Shown piece by piece: positions 15,073 through 23,116 of a DNA stretch of 23,116 nucleotides. A program made the position numbers and the translations under genes. Every line of letters starts with the position of its first letter. Positions within the stretch are counted from its first letter, which is position 1. The notes beneath the pieces are model-generated. The model did no database searches and was not told the DNA's origin. It saw nothing but the letters and a program-made list of their open reading frames with translations. This DNA comes from a virus: positions 1 to 23,116 of the IMG/VR virus record IMGVR_UViG_3300025892_000164; one strand, written 5' to 3'.

Positions 15073-16928
15073 TAATAACTCGAACTTGTTGTTGCTGAGG
15101 TTGAACCTCCACCTAGAGAAACTTGAGTTTCCTGATAATCAAGTACTGCAGATGCCTTTGAGGCTGCAATATCAACATCTAAAACAGTAGCTCTTAATGG
15201 ACGTATTGTACTTTGATTTGCAGGAACAGCTGAGAATTTAATTGCATCTCCTGAAAAACTTGTAGGATTAAATCCAACTAAATCAACTCTTCCAGCTGCA
15301 GTATCGTAAGAACCTATATTATCAACTTCTACTCCTCCACCAGTATTTACTACCTGTAAAACGTTAGTGTTTAATCTATTTTCAATTGTACATTCTTTTG
15401 AATTGAAAGTAAATCTTGAAGATGTTATAATTTTAAATGTATCATCTGATACAGCCAATGCTACAGGAAAGTTTATATTATAATTCTTGGCTATACCTAA
15501 AGACGGCACCAGCCTTTGTTGAACCTTTATTGCCATTCTTGTGTTTAATATAGCTTCGTCTATTTCATCTATAATAGTTAATAAGTTTGATCTTCTAAAA
15601 ACACTTCCAAATTTTTTCAAGTTATTTGAAAAGAATGTATTGATGTTTGTTTGTATTAAGTCCTGTGTAGCTCCTGAAGTGTTACTCGTTAAATCTGGAT
15701 CAAAGTTAAATGTAGTAGATAATTCCAAAAATGTAGTTTGTGGATCTATAAATACCGTATCGATACTCGCGACTGCAAAGTTATTTGTTAACTCACTTAT
15801 AATTCGTGATTTGACATCTAACTGAGTTGCATCATCTACATCTGATTTAAATTTTAATGACACATACACTCTACCGTAAACCGGAGGATCGTTATCTGCT
15901 CCGCCCCAAGATGTAACATCATCGATGTATGATCCGTAATTAGTTAAAATTTGTGCAGTATAGTCTTCAGCCGTAACCATTCGTCTTTGAGATGTAAAAT
16001 ACAAAGGAGCATTTTGTCTGATTGATTCTATGCCTTCTCTAAATGATCCACCTGCGGCCGTTGATGTAGTAGTACTTACAATATTAACGCCATTTACTTG
16101 TGCTGTTGTTGAAAAGATACTTGCGCCGTTAGCATCAGGTCCCTTTGTAGATAAGTAATCTATTACAATTTTATTACCTGCTTCTGGAGCTTTACCTGTA
16201 CTTATGCCATCTCCGAATATTACTTCATAATACCCGTTAGGTACTTCTTTAATTTGATAGTGTGTGGAAGCAGCAGTTATTCTAGTTGCTTCTTTAATGT
16301 TAGTGTAAGTATCAAAGGTAGAACCACCTGCATCATCAAATACTCTAACACGTATTGTAGTCGTATCCATACTTAAATCAGGTATTACATAAATTTGTGA
16401 ATCAGTTGTATCACCTACAAAGAATGTTTTTGTTTTTTCTATTCCTTCATAAATTGGAATATCTGATAAACCTTGAGATGTTTTAAATGTATATGTTCCT
16501 GACGAATTAGGCACTGCAGTGTATGCTTCTCTTGTTTGAAAAGTATAACTAACACTGTCTATTGAAGTTGTGAATTGTGTATTTCTTGGTAAAGTAATAA
16601 GGCTCGGTCTATTGTCATCTGTTATAGTGACAGTAATTGCGAGCTTGGCCAGTGATGAAGCATAAGATCTTGGAACATATCCTAAAGCTTCTGCATGAGA
16701 TATAATAGAACTTCTTAGTTGTGCGGTGTTTAAAAAACTTTCATTAAGTGCAAAGTTAGTTGTCAATCCATTAAAGTGTGTATTATAAGCTAATACATCT
16801 AGTATGTTGCTTAAACCGGAAGCTTCAAAATCATAATCAGCAAATTCATTTTGTCTTTTAAAGTAATCTTTGAGCCGTGTTTTGATGGTATCAAAATCGA
16901 GATCTGTTGATGTTATTGTTGTTGCCAT
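15072..16928 (-). CDS. 6: Baseplate wedge protein gp6
   Basis: ATG at 16928 directly follows the gp25 stop. The N-terminal region carries the gp6 / baseplate J-like pattern: 'DFDTIKTRLKDYFKRQNEFA', 'ASGLSNILDVLAYNTHFNGL', 'NFALNESFLNTAQLRSSIIS' and 'HAEALGYVPRS' (about residues 10-95). Mid-protein 'RQNAPLYFTSQRRMVTAEDY' and 'YGRVYVSLKFKS' are also typical of the family. gp6 dimers join neighbouring wedges and form the ring of the inner baseplate around the hub, so the protein is essential for assembly. The length (618 aa) is close to that of T4 gp6 (660 aa). The C-terminus is rich in Ser/Gly ('SLGGGSTSATTSSSY'). Confidence 0.93.
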   Translation of the reverse strand: MATTITSTDLDFDTIKTRLKDYFKRQNEFADYDFEASGLSNILDVLAYNTHFNGLTTNFALNESFLNTAQLRSSIISHAEALGYVPRSYASSLAKLAITVTITDDNRPSLITLPRNTQFTTSIDSVSYTFQTREAYTAVPNSSGTYTFKTSQGLSDIPIYEGIEKTKTFFVGDTTDSQIYVIPDLSMDTTTIRVRVFDDAGGSTFDTYTNIKEATRITAASTHYQIKEVPNGYYEVIFGDGISTGKAPEAGNKIVIDYLSTKGPDANGASIFSTTAQVNGVNIVSTTTSTAAGGSFREGIESIRQNAPLYFTSQRRMVTAEDYTAQILTNYGSYIDDVTSWGGADNDPPVYGRVYVSLKFKSDVDDATQLDVKSRIISELTNNFAVASIDTVFIDPQTTFLELSTTFNFDPDLTSNTSGATQDLIQTNINTFFSNNLKKFGSVFRRSNLLTIIDEIDEAILNTRMAIKVQQRLVPSLGIAKNYNINFPVALAVSDDTFKIITSSRFTFNSKECTIENRLNTNVLQVVNTGGGVEVDNIGSYDTAAGRVDLVGFNPTSFSGDAIKFSAVPANQSTIRPLRATVLDVDIAASKASAVLDYQETQVSLGGGSTSATTSSSY

Positions 16929-17402
16929 TTATCTTAACCTTGTTAAATTTAATTCTACTGAATCTTGTTGTAAAGTAGCTACTATTAAAAAATTTACTTT
17001 AACTCTTACTTCGTGTCTATCTGGGCTTACTACACTCGTAATATTTACTACTCGAGCTCTTGGTTCAAACGCTTCAATGGCGCTTGCAATATCACCTTCT
17101 AAATTTACATCATCGATTTCAGTACTCAATCTAAATAACATAGCAGAAAGGTTACCACCAAATCTATGCATAAAAGGTCTTTCAGTGAAATTAGTTAATA
17201 GTAAATTTCTTACTGCTTGTTTTACAGCAGATCCACTTGTTTTTTTAAAAACATCTGCACGTAAATTTGTTCCATCACTATCCAATCCTATAAATTTTGC
17301 AGCAAATGATAGATCAATATCCTGATCAACGCGTGTTCGTGAAACAGCTATACTGGTTTTATTTAGATTCCCATCTTCATTCGAAAAAACTCTTGTAGGC
17401 AT
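16929..17402 (-). CDS. 25: Baseplate wedge protein gp25 (GpW/gp25 family)
   Basis: ATG at 17402 with an AAGGAA ribosome site, first gene after a late promoter. The family core is clear: 'SAVKQAVRNLLLTNFTERPF' (58-77), 'FGGNLSAMLF' (81-90) and the conserved EPR motif in 'AFEPRARVVNI' (111-121), followed by a beta-hairpin ('HEVRVKVNFLIVATLQ'). gp25 sits at the sheath-contacting inner rim of the baseplate and links it to the first sheath ring. It is often called a lysozyme-like wedge component, but no catalytic site is seen. The length, 157 aa, is slightly above T4's 132 aa. In T4 gene 25 lies in a separate cluster; here it is fused to the gp6 operon. Confidence 0.93.
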   Translation of the reverse strand: MPTRVFSNEDGNLNKTSIAVSRTRVDQDIDLSFAAKFIGLDSDGTNLRADVFKKTSGSAVKQAVRNLLLTNFTERPFMHRFGGNLSAMLFRLSTEIDDVNLEGDIASAIEAFEPRARVVNITSVVSPDRHEVRVKVNFLIVATLQQDSVELNLTRLR

Positions 17403-17425
17403 TCTGTTTCCTTAAGTATATGTTC

Positions 17426-17433
17426 TATTTATA
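17426..17433 (-). promoter_or_regulatory. T4-type late promoter (TATAAATA) for the gp25-gp6 unit
   Basis: Perfect TATAAATA on the minus strand in the context TTTTTATGTATAAATAGA, within the 41-base gap before gp25. The flanks match the other two late promoters (upstream T-run, downstream GA). Confidence 0.88.
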
Positions 17434-17443
17434 CATAAAAACA

Positions 17444-18394
17444 TCAATAATTTCCTAAGCCTGCAGATGATGAGCCAGAACTAGTTCCTGAGCTTGAAGA
17501 AGCACTTACTTCATTTGAAGGATATAGCGTATATATATTTGCATTATAATTCTGAACAGCATGATTTTGATTAGACAATGGCATATAAAACTCTATTTCT
17601 GGATATTCTATAAACGTATGTTTATGAACAGAGCCACTAGCTTTAGTACTATCTAAATAGATTGGATAAAAATAACCTTTTTGGCCAGAAGTATTTCCAA
17701 AATTACTTGTACCATAAACTGCATAAGCTTTCGATTCATCTAATGGTTGTGGTGCAGATGAAGTTGTTGTTTCTTCTTCACCAACTTCTAAAAATTCACC
17801 TGTAGCTTGAACAGCATTATTAAATCTTGTTTCAATAACTTCATTATATGTTACATTCCATGGTGCTATTATTTCAGGCATGATTAATACTATATCAACA
17901 TGCAATCTACCATTCGTGTTGTAACTATCATAGTTTAATATTATCTTATCATAATCTATATTATTTTTAAGATAAACTGCAAGATCGAATGTTTTATCAA
18001 ATGCTATTTTTCCGTCATCACCAATCAATTCATACACTACAGCTCTTCCATTTGTCTTTAAATAATTTATACCATCAGTTACATCTAAATCTTCGCTCGG
18101 TCCTTCTCTATAAAACCCTTCAGATACTACTAATCTGAAATTTTCGAAACCCTTTGCACCTCGTAAACCAGGCGATGAATTTATTGACTGCATTACTTGA
18201 GCATGTAAGTAATATTGTTTAGCTAATAATAGTTTATCAGGAGTTGCTAAATGATTTAAACTATTAGGATCACTGTAACTACCTAAAAATTTAGATAGTG
18301 TAATGCTTTGTGCTAATCGTGTACGTCCTGTTATTTCAGATTGAAATGTAGGGTCGTATTGAGCGTCTGGTATTATGTCTAACGTAAGTGCCAT
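17444..18394 (-). CDS. Hub-region structural protein with a possible degenerate M15-peptidase-like region (316 aa)
   Basis: ATG at 18394 shares one base with the preceding stop; no good ribosome site is visible, so translation is probably coupled. Residues about 85-170 ('FRLVVSEGFYREGP', 'YLKTNGRAVVYELIG', 'TFDLAVYLKNNIDYDKIILN', 'NGRLHVDIVLI') recall the M15 peptidase pattern of 'SG.R', 'H..G.A.D', 'fDlv.yi..nl.ydqliLe' and 'W.H'. The SxHxxGxAxD zinc motif is altered here: 'NGRAVVY' lacks both the His and the Asp, while H165 remains. If related, it is a non-catalytic remnant. A C-terminal 'SVHKHTFIEYPEIEFYMP' segment and a Ser/Gly-rich tail follow. Position right after the spike gene points to the hub or cell-wall contact. 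The family link is tentative. Confidence 0.6.
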   Translation of the reverse strand: MALTLDIIPDAQYDPTFQSEITGRTRLAQSITLSKFLGSYSDPNSLNHLATPDKLLLAKQYYLHAQVMQSINSSPGLRGAKGFENFRLVVSEGFYREGPSEDLDVTDGINYLKTNGRAVVYELIGDDGKIAFDKTFDLAVYLKNNIDYDKIILNYDSYNTNGRLHVDIVLIMPEIIAPWNVTYNEVIETRFNNAVQATGEFLEVGEEETTTSSAPQPLDESKAYAVYGTSNFGNTSGQKGYFYPIYLDSTKASGSVHKHTFIEYPEIEFYMPLSNQNHAVQNYNANIYTLYPSNEVSASSSSGTSSGSSSAGLGNY

Positions 18395-19776
18395 TATGTT
18401 TGATATACTTTCGATTTAGGATTAGAAGGTCCCATAGGTTCACTTCCTCTTTGTGATTTATCTTTAATGCTAACTGACTTTCCAAATTGTGGAGGTATAG
18501 TGTTTGCAAAATCTTTTGAAACTAATCCTTCTGATATTACCTCACCAACAAATGTTTCATTAGCAAGAGTTTTAGGATCACGTAACTTTGATCTAGTAGA
18601 TTTTGCATTCAAATCAGTCACGGTTATTCCACCATAGTTTCTACTTCTATCAACTGTAAATTTTAAATCGTCAAACGTATCTATTTCAACTTGTCTAACA
18701 CCATATTCTGGTGATGTTATTATAGAATTTAAAACTGTAGTGTCCGGCCTGTCAGTGTTTTTATCTGTTGCAGTTGTGACAGTAGCTGGAGATTGACTAC
18801 TACCTGCACCTATTGCACCTGCAGTGCCTGCTGTAGATGCGTTACCAGATAAATTACCATTGAATGTTGGAGCTGACATTCCTCCTGTAGCTGCAAAGAA
18901 AGTTGCATGCATAGATGTAGAATTTACTCTTGGTATATGCGCGGTATGACCGTAGTAAACTATTTCGTCTCCACCGATAGTTCCGCTATCACCTGCGAGT
19001 GTAAGACTTCTAGCACTAATATTTACGTCTGGTGATGTTGCAATAAATTTCTTTTCAGTAGTCATAATAAGCGTGCCGGCTGCATCTAACTCAATAAATC
19101 CTTCAACATTTGTTTCATAGTTTCCTTTTATAATTTGGTTTTTATCACTTAAGACTGTTTGTGTATCTGTACCTAAAACTGTTTCAGCTTTGTTTTGACC
19201 TATGTCTGTAGTTTTATTTTTAGTGACGCTTTGTATTGAATTACTTTTTATGATTTCTTCTTTATCACCTACAACATTTACGTTAAAATCACCACCAACT
19301 TCTAAATCAAAATCGCCTGCAACTTTCATTTTTAAATTACCGTTGTATACTACTTCACCATCGCCTTCAACAATGACTTTTTCATTAGCCGCTACAATTC
19401 TTAATGCATTGTTTGTAGAACTATAAATTACAGTTCCGTCTGCACGCATCTCTACGCCTGAACCTGTTCTATGTCGAATCATTACTCTTTCACGGCCATT
19501 AGTATCATCATATTCTATAATATGGCCTGATGCAGTTTCTTTGACTTGATTTTCTGGATATTGCGTAGAAGGTTCATCATTTAATTCTAAATCAACACCG
19601 GGTACACTTCCGCCGATATACACATTAGCAACTCGTGTTCCACGTGCAATATTGTTTACACCAGAAACACCTACATATTCTCGTCTTGGAAATCTTTTAT
19701 CTGGATCGGATCTTCCATCATCTGGATTTGCTATCGATTCAAGTTCACTAGGATCTATATCATCAATTTCAGCCAT
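18394..19776 (-). CDS. Baseplate central spike, gp5 C-terminal beta-helix type (460 aa)
   Basis: ATG at 19776 behind AGGAG; shares one base with the preceding stop. 'DEPSTQYPENQVKETASGHI' with 'IEYDDTNGRERVMIRHRTGS' (67-106) is the characteristic entry into the gp5-type triple-stranded beta-helix. About 110-260 then show short alternating strands ('GDGEVVYNGNLKMKVAGDFD', 'LEVGGDFNVNVVGDKEEI'), the repeat style of spike needles that pierce the outer membrane. Residues 280-330 are Gly/Ala-rich ('APTFNGNLSGNASTAGTAG'). The last 120 residues are not recognised. There is no OB-fold or lysozyme domain; these lie in the gene at 21884-22735. So the T4 gp5 functions are divided over two proteins in this phage. 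Confidence 0.85.
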   Translation of the reverse strand: MAEIDDIDPSELESIANPDDGRSDPDKRFPRREYVGVSGVNNIARGTRVANVYIGGSVPGVDLELNDEPSTQYPENQVKETASGHIIEYDDTNGRERVMIRHRTGSGVEMRADGTVIYSSTNNALRIVAANEKVIVEGDGEVVYNGNLKMKVAGDFDLEVGGDFNVNVVGDKEEIIKSNSIQSVTKNKTTDIGQNKAETVLGTDTQTVLSDKNQIIKGNYETNVEGFIELDAAGTLIMTTEKKFIATSPDVNISARSLTLAGDSGTIGGDEIVYYGHTAHIPRVNSTSMHATFFAATGGMSAPTFNGNLSGNASTAGTAGAIGAGSSQSPATVTTATDKNTDRPDTTVLNSIITSPEYGVRQVEIDTFDDLKFTVDRSRNYGGITVTDLNAKSTRSKLRDPKTLANETFVGEVISEGLVSKDFANTIPPQFGKSVSIKDKSQRGSEPMGPSNPKSKVYQT

Positions 19777-21884
19777 TAAGTACTCCTATTTTGTTTTAAA
19801 GTAGACCCAAGAGTTTTAACACTGTTCGCATCTGTATTAACTTTATTAACAATATTATTAATCAACTTATTGTTTTCTTTCATTTTAGCTTGAGCTGCTT
19901 TATAATCCGTATCGAAATTTGCTTTTAAATCTCCATCAGGTAAATTTTCTGCACCAAATTTATCACTGATTGCATTTCTGCTATCACCATTTAAAGATGC
20001 TAATGCAGCACCTGCTTTCTTAAACATTCCATTAACATCATTATTAAATCTTTTACTTTCTGCAAGATCTGTGATAGTTTTGTTTGCTTCTGCATAAGAT
20101 ACTGGTTTTGATATTGTAGATGATGTTTTAGCGATAGTTGCAGGTCTTGTTACTGCTGTTTGAAGCTTTGGCGGAAATTCATCAAGATCAGTAAGATCAT
20201 CATAACGATATACAAATCTATATTTAGATTTTACATTTTGCCTTACATTAAAAGTATTTTGTACACGATCACTTGCTTCACTGCTGCCATATACACCACA
20301 ATCTGGAAATACCGTAAACCATGCTTTTAAAAATCTATCATACGTTTCAAATTGTTTAGAATTAGGAGGTGATCCACCAGAAAGTATAGTTAGCTGTACA
20401 CCAGTTTTATAAAATCTTGGATATGCTATAGGTGTACGAGTTTTATCTATAGGTCTTGCTCTTTGTAAGCTACCATCAGTTAAAATTACATAATGAGAAT
20501 TTATTCCGTATTCATTAGGTCTTATTGATATTCTTTCGAGTGCCGTTTCAGCAGCAGTTTTTCCATCAGACGCAGTATTCGTATTTTCAATTTCTCTTGT
20601 TAATACGCGTAGTTGAGCCTTTTTAACATACTCTTGCATACTTTTAGCATTAGCTTTTTCTGGAGGACCGGTGTATTTTGCAGGTTCATGAATAAATAAT
20701 CCTCCTATAAAATCATCACCATTATTCTTTGGACCTCTATTGCAACTCTTAAATTCTGTAATTAATTCTTCTACAGAACTAACAAAAGTAAATTCGTAAC
20801 TTTCAGGTGTTGCGTATCCAGAAAATGCATTTTGATCTTGCAATACATATGATATTTTCGGTGCACCTACACTTACTAAGTTTCCTCTACTCATATAATC
20901 AGCCACATTAGTTTGACCTCCACCAGATTCAATTAAATCTAAAGCGGCACCGGCAATTCCAGATATTCCATTTTTAATATCACCAAATGCACTTGATACT
21001 TTATTTAACAAACCAGCTACAAATTGTGCACCTAAATTTTGTTTACTTCTACCTAATCCAGAAAATGCTGCAAGTGGATTTAAGTTGAAGCCCGCTAAAT
21101 TCAATTTGTCTTTTAATTTATCTTTATAAATCTTTGATGAAGTTTGTACAGCAACAGTTGAAGGATTGTTTTCTGGTTTTAAAGATTCAATAGTCCTTGA
21201 TGGACTTATAGAAACATTTGATGCATATGTTCTTATTTTCTGTGGAGAAAGATTTGAAAAGTTTTTTTGCATTTGTTTAAGTAAAGATGCTGGAGATCCA
21301 CTGGTAACTATTTTTTTCAATGAACCTGAAGCTGCAGGTGCAACACCGAATATACTCGTGAGTTGAGATGCATTAGTAGTATTTAATGTTAAACTCCCAT
21401 CGCCGGCTGATCCAGTTAGTTTAACTGGCATTGCTCTTTTAGTTATTGTTTCACTTTCTTTAGCAAATGGTGTTAAAGATTTAAACCCATTGACTTCTTT
21501 TAAATTACCAATGGTTGTACCTTCGTTACTAATTTTATTTGTTTGTGTATTTTCTAATTTTGTAGAAAAGAAAGGTTGATTGTTTTTAGCCGCTTGATTG
21601 ACATCTTCTTTAGAAATCAATTGACCAAACTGATCTCTCTGTGCAAATCCAGTATCAGTGAATGAAGCTTCAACTTTATCGTATGCTTGTATTAGGTTTA
21701 TTATACCTGCAGTTTCATTATACTTATATTGTATACCTTCACTGAGAGATGTGTACTCAGGACTTTTTAAATTTAGTAGTTTTTGTTCTTCTTCAGTATA
21801 GTCAGTTCTGAGTCTTACACTATGAAGAAGAGATCCTGCAGGTATCTGAAGTTTATTAGAATTTAAAAATATTTTAGTTGCCAT
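19776..21884 (-). CDS. Baseplate hub-associated protein with a degenerate amidase-like domain (702 aa)
   Basis: ATG at 21884 shares one base with the lysozyme gene stop. Residues 1-75 form a conserved-looking head ('KLQIPAGSLLHSVRLRTDYT', 'GIQYKYNETAGIINLI'). Residues 75-370 are low-complexity, Ser/Asn/Lys-rich, with helical Ala/Leu stretches near 265-320. Residues about 370-540 resemble a type-2 N-acetylmuramoyl-L-alanine amidase (PGRP fold): 'GGLFIHEP' (H399), 'GINSHYVILTDGSLQRARPI' (460-479), 'GVQLTILSGG' (495-504) and 'FETYDRFLKAWFTVFP' (512-527) followed by 'GVYGSSEASD'. The usual second zinc His ('GAH') is absent and the final 'GH' is 'GS' (533-534), so activity is doubtful. The C-terminus (600-700) is helical. 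Location between the lysozyme and spike genes suggests a hub protein. Confidence 0.75.
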   Translation of the reverse strand: MATKIFLNSNKLQIPAGSLLHSVRLRTDYTEEEQKLLNLKSPEYTSLSEGIQYKYNETAGIINLIQAYDKVEASFTDTGFAQRDQFGQLISKEDVNQAAKNNQPFFSTKLENTQTNKISNEGTTIGNLKEVNGFKSLTPFAKESETITKRAMPVKLTGSAGDGSLTLNTTNASQLTSIFGVAPAASGSLKKIVTSGSPASLLKQMQKNFSNLSPQKIRTYASNVSISPSRTIESLKPENNPSTVAVQTSSKIYKDKLKDKLNLAGFNLNPLAAFSGLGRSKQNLGAQFVAGLLNKVSSAFGDIKNGISGIAGAALDLIESGGGQTNVADYMSRGNLVSVGAPKISYVLQDQNAFSGYATPESYEFTFVSSVEELITEFKSCNRGPKNNGDDFIGGLFIHEPAKYTGPPEKANAKSMQEYVKKAQLRVLTREIENTNTASDGKTAAETALERISIRPNEYGINSHYVILTDGSLQRARPIDKTRTPIAYPRFYKTGVQLTILSGGSPPNSKQFETYDRFLKAWFTVFPDCGVYGSSEASDRVQNTFNVRQNVKSKYRFVYRYDDLTDLDEFPPKLQTAVTRPATIAKTSSTISKPVSYAEANKTITDLAESKRFNNDVNGMFKKAGAALASLNGDSRNAISDKFGAENLPDGDLKANFDTDYKAAQAKMKENNKLINNIVNKVNTDANSVKTLGSTLKQNRST

Positions 21885-22735
21885 TATACGTTCACCAATT
21901 TATCGAATACTTCTTTTGCGTAGCTTATTCTTTTTTCTGTGTGTGCAAATTGTTTATTAGGTCTTTCATAATTATCTTGAAATAACTCAGCTGCTCTCTT
22001 GACTGTAGTTGATTTTCTTAACGGGCCATCACCTAAGTAGTTAAATGTTTCAAGTTCGTACTTAGTAAATAATAGTTGTGCACCTAGCGTTAAATGGTCT
22101 AAACCTAAGTTAGATGAATATTCTCTTAGTTGACCTAGTCTATTACCAGCTGCTTGCGCTGGATTCCATTGTGCTATTCCAACTGAACCTTCGCCTTGAA
22201 ATCCTGATACTGTTGTTGGGTCAAGTGATGGACCACATTCAACACAAAAGTTACCTATAATACCACAAGCTTGCTCTACTGTATAATCGCCACCTTCTTC
22301 TGAAACAAAAAAATTAAATGCTTTCTCAATGTTAGTGTTTCCATCTAAGTCCAAGTCTATATTTCCTATTCCAGATTTTTTATTTAATGATGGATATGAC
22401 GGATCAGCATCACCGCTTTGGTTTGCATAAGTTTCTATCTTAGGTATTGATCCTATAACTAAAGGCAATTGTGAATTTCTTCCATCTAAAAATATACCGT
22501 ATACTTGTGCTCTTGGTTTTAAACTACTATTAGCACCTAAACCTGAACTACCGCCTTCTGTTACAGGTATCGCAACTTGAGCCCAAGGTAAATCATGATT
22601 AGGTATTAATGTAGTATCTGGAGTATGTATACCTTGTATACGAACTTTAACTCTATCGAGTTTAAGTGGATCATTTACATCTATAACTAATCCTATAAAC
22701 CATCTGCTGTGATCACCATAAAAGATTTGACTCAT
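21884..22735 (-). CDS. 5: Baseplate hub OB-fold protein with tail lysozyme domain (gp5 N-terminal part type, 283 aa)
   Basis: ATG at 22735 overlaps the preceding stop as ATGA, behind an AGAGGA ribosome site. Residues 5-97 form the gp5-type OB-fold: 'SRWFIGLVIDVNDPLKLDRV', 'KVRIQGIHTPDT', 'DLPWAQVAIPV', 'AQVYGIFLDG', 'LPLVIGSIPK'. Residues about 136-283 match the phage tail lysozyme family: 'YTVEQACGIIGNFCVECGPS' (151-170, catalytic Glu probably E166), 'LDPTTVSGFQGEGSVGIAQW' (171-190), then the helical 'LGAQLLFTKYELETF'. The enzyme would cut peptidoglycan during injection. T4 gp5 also has a C-terminal beta-helix needle; this protein ends after the lysozyme. The gp5 symbol refers to the N-terminal two-thirds only. 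Confidence 0.88.
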   Translation of the reverse strand: MSQIFYGDHSRWFIGLVIDVNDPLKLDRVKVRIQGIHTPDTTLIPNHDLPWAQVAIPVTEGGSSGLGANSSLKPRAQVYGIFLDGRNSQLPLVIGSIPKIETYANQSGDADPSYPSLNKKSGIGNIDLDLDGNTNIEKAFNFFVSEEGGDYTVEQACGIIGNFCVECGPSLDPTTVSGFQGEGSVGIAQWNPAQAAGNRLGQLREYSSNLGLDHLTLGAQLLFTKYELETFNYLGDGPLRKSTTVKRAAELFQDNYERPNKQFAHTEKRISYAKEVFDKLVNV

Positions 22736-23116
22736 AATGAAAAATCCTCTTCTAACGAAGCAAGTCTACCACACAATAATGTAGTAGTGTAAAAAGATTC
22801 GAATGCGTGTTTTGCTGAAACAATTACATAATCACCTGATTTTTTAGTATCAAATTTTATTATGTCGCTCCCTTGTGCTGAGCTTTCATTATCTACAAAT
22901 AATATTCTTATAATTTTTCCTATAGTGTAGTTTTCATCTCCAGTTAAAAACTCTCGGCCTCTTACAGTTATTTCAATAGGCGATTTACTTAAAAACGATT
23001 TTAAAGCTCCTGATATTATTTTTTTTCTATGATTTCCTGCGTTGTCATCATCATGTAAACTTCTAAAATTTTGTAATCCATTTACATATGCACCTGATTG
23101 TGATATCTGTGTTATG
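22732..23116 (-). CDS. C-terminal part of a baseplate hub protein (gp27/gpD-like), partial at the right edge
   Basis: An open frame enters from the right edge (first full codon at 23115) and ends at TGA 22734-22732, 127 residues, overlapping the next ATG as ATGA. 'SPIEITVRGREFLTGDENYT' with 'IGKIIRILFVD' is followed by 'KKSGDYVIVSAKHAFESFYT' and 'TTLLCGRLAS'. The pattern SG.Y.I....H.F....Y.T.L.L.R is typical of the last domain of gp27 / phage D-type hub proteins, whose ring holds the gp5 spike. Being directly upstream of the gp5-like gene supports this. The call rests on a short C-terminal fragment, so it is moderate. Confidence 0.6.
   Translation of the reverse strand, partial: ITQISQSGAYVNGLQNFRSLHDDDNAGNHRKKIISGALKSFLSKSPIEITVRGREFLTGDENYTIGKIIRILFVDNESSAQGSDIIKFDTKKSGDYVIVSAKHAFESFYTTTLLCGRLASLEEDFSL

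Noticed and set aside
15747-15754. TATAAATA on the plus strand
   Set aside because: It lies inside gp6 in antisense, with no plus-strand gene downstream and without the flanking pattern of the three real promoters.

Overview
The window is a piece of the late structural region of a tailed phage with a contractile tail (T4-like myovirus). It is AT-rich, every gene lies on the minus strand, and genes abut or overlap by 1-8 bases. No integrase, repressor, tRNA, host metabolic gene, IS element or CRISPR is visible. The T4-type baseplate genes gp25, gp6 and gp8 are recognisable. Fibre proteins rich in 'DSA', 'TLTNKTLT', 'DLGDSAKKFRDLYL' and 'GNLQVEG..TTINS' motifs are, from memory, typical of marine T4-like phages of cyanobacteria and SAR11-type hosts. 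The host cannot be decided from the sequence. The window is gene-dense: the longest non-coding stretch is 73 bases.

Layout in the direction of transcription (high to low coordinates). (1) Hub and cell-puncturing block, 23116-17444: end of a gp27/gpD-like hub protein, a gp5-like OB-fold plus tail lysozyme protein, a 702-aa protein with a degenerate amidase-like domain, a separate gp5-like beta-helix spike protein, and a 316-aa protein with a possible degenerate M15-peptidase-like region. (2) Wedge block, 17402-14104, behind a late promoter: gp25, gp6 and a 322-aa protein in the gp7 position. (3) Wedge and fibre block, 14059-4257, behind a second late promoter: a small fibre-like protein, gp8, a 1255-aa structural protein, a 526-aa structural protein, a 68-aa coiled-coil protein, a 249-aa fibre and a 387-aa Gly-rich protein. 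(4) Distal fibre block, 4183-1, behind a third late promoter: a 117-aa beta-sandwich-like protein and a giant modular fibre (at least 1274 aa) that runs off the left edge.

Together these genes would build the baseplate: hub and spike in the centre, wedges (gp25, gp6, gp8) around it, and fibres on the outside for host recognition. Three perfect TATAAATA late promoters cut the region into transcription units that match these assembly groups.

The most notable points are a cupredoxin-like domain with a complete His...Cys-x2-His-x2-Met set inside the giant fibre, the T4 gp5 functions split over two genes with another gene between them, cell-wall-hydrolase-like domains that seem to have lost their zinc ligands, and reuse of fibre modules within and between genes.
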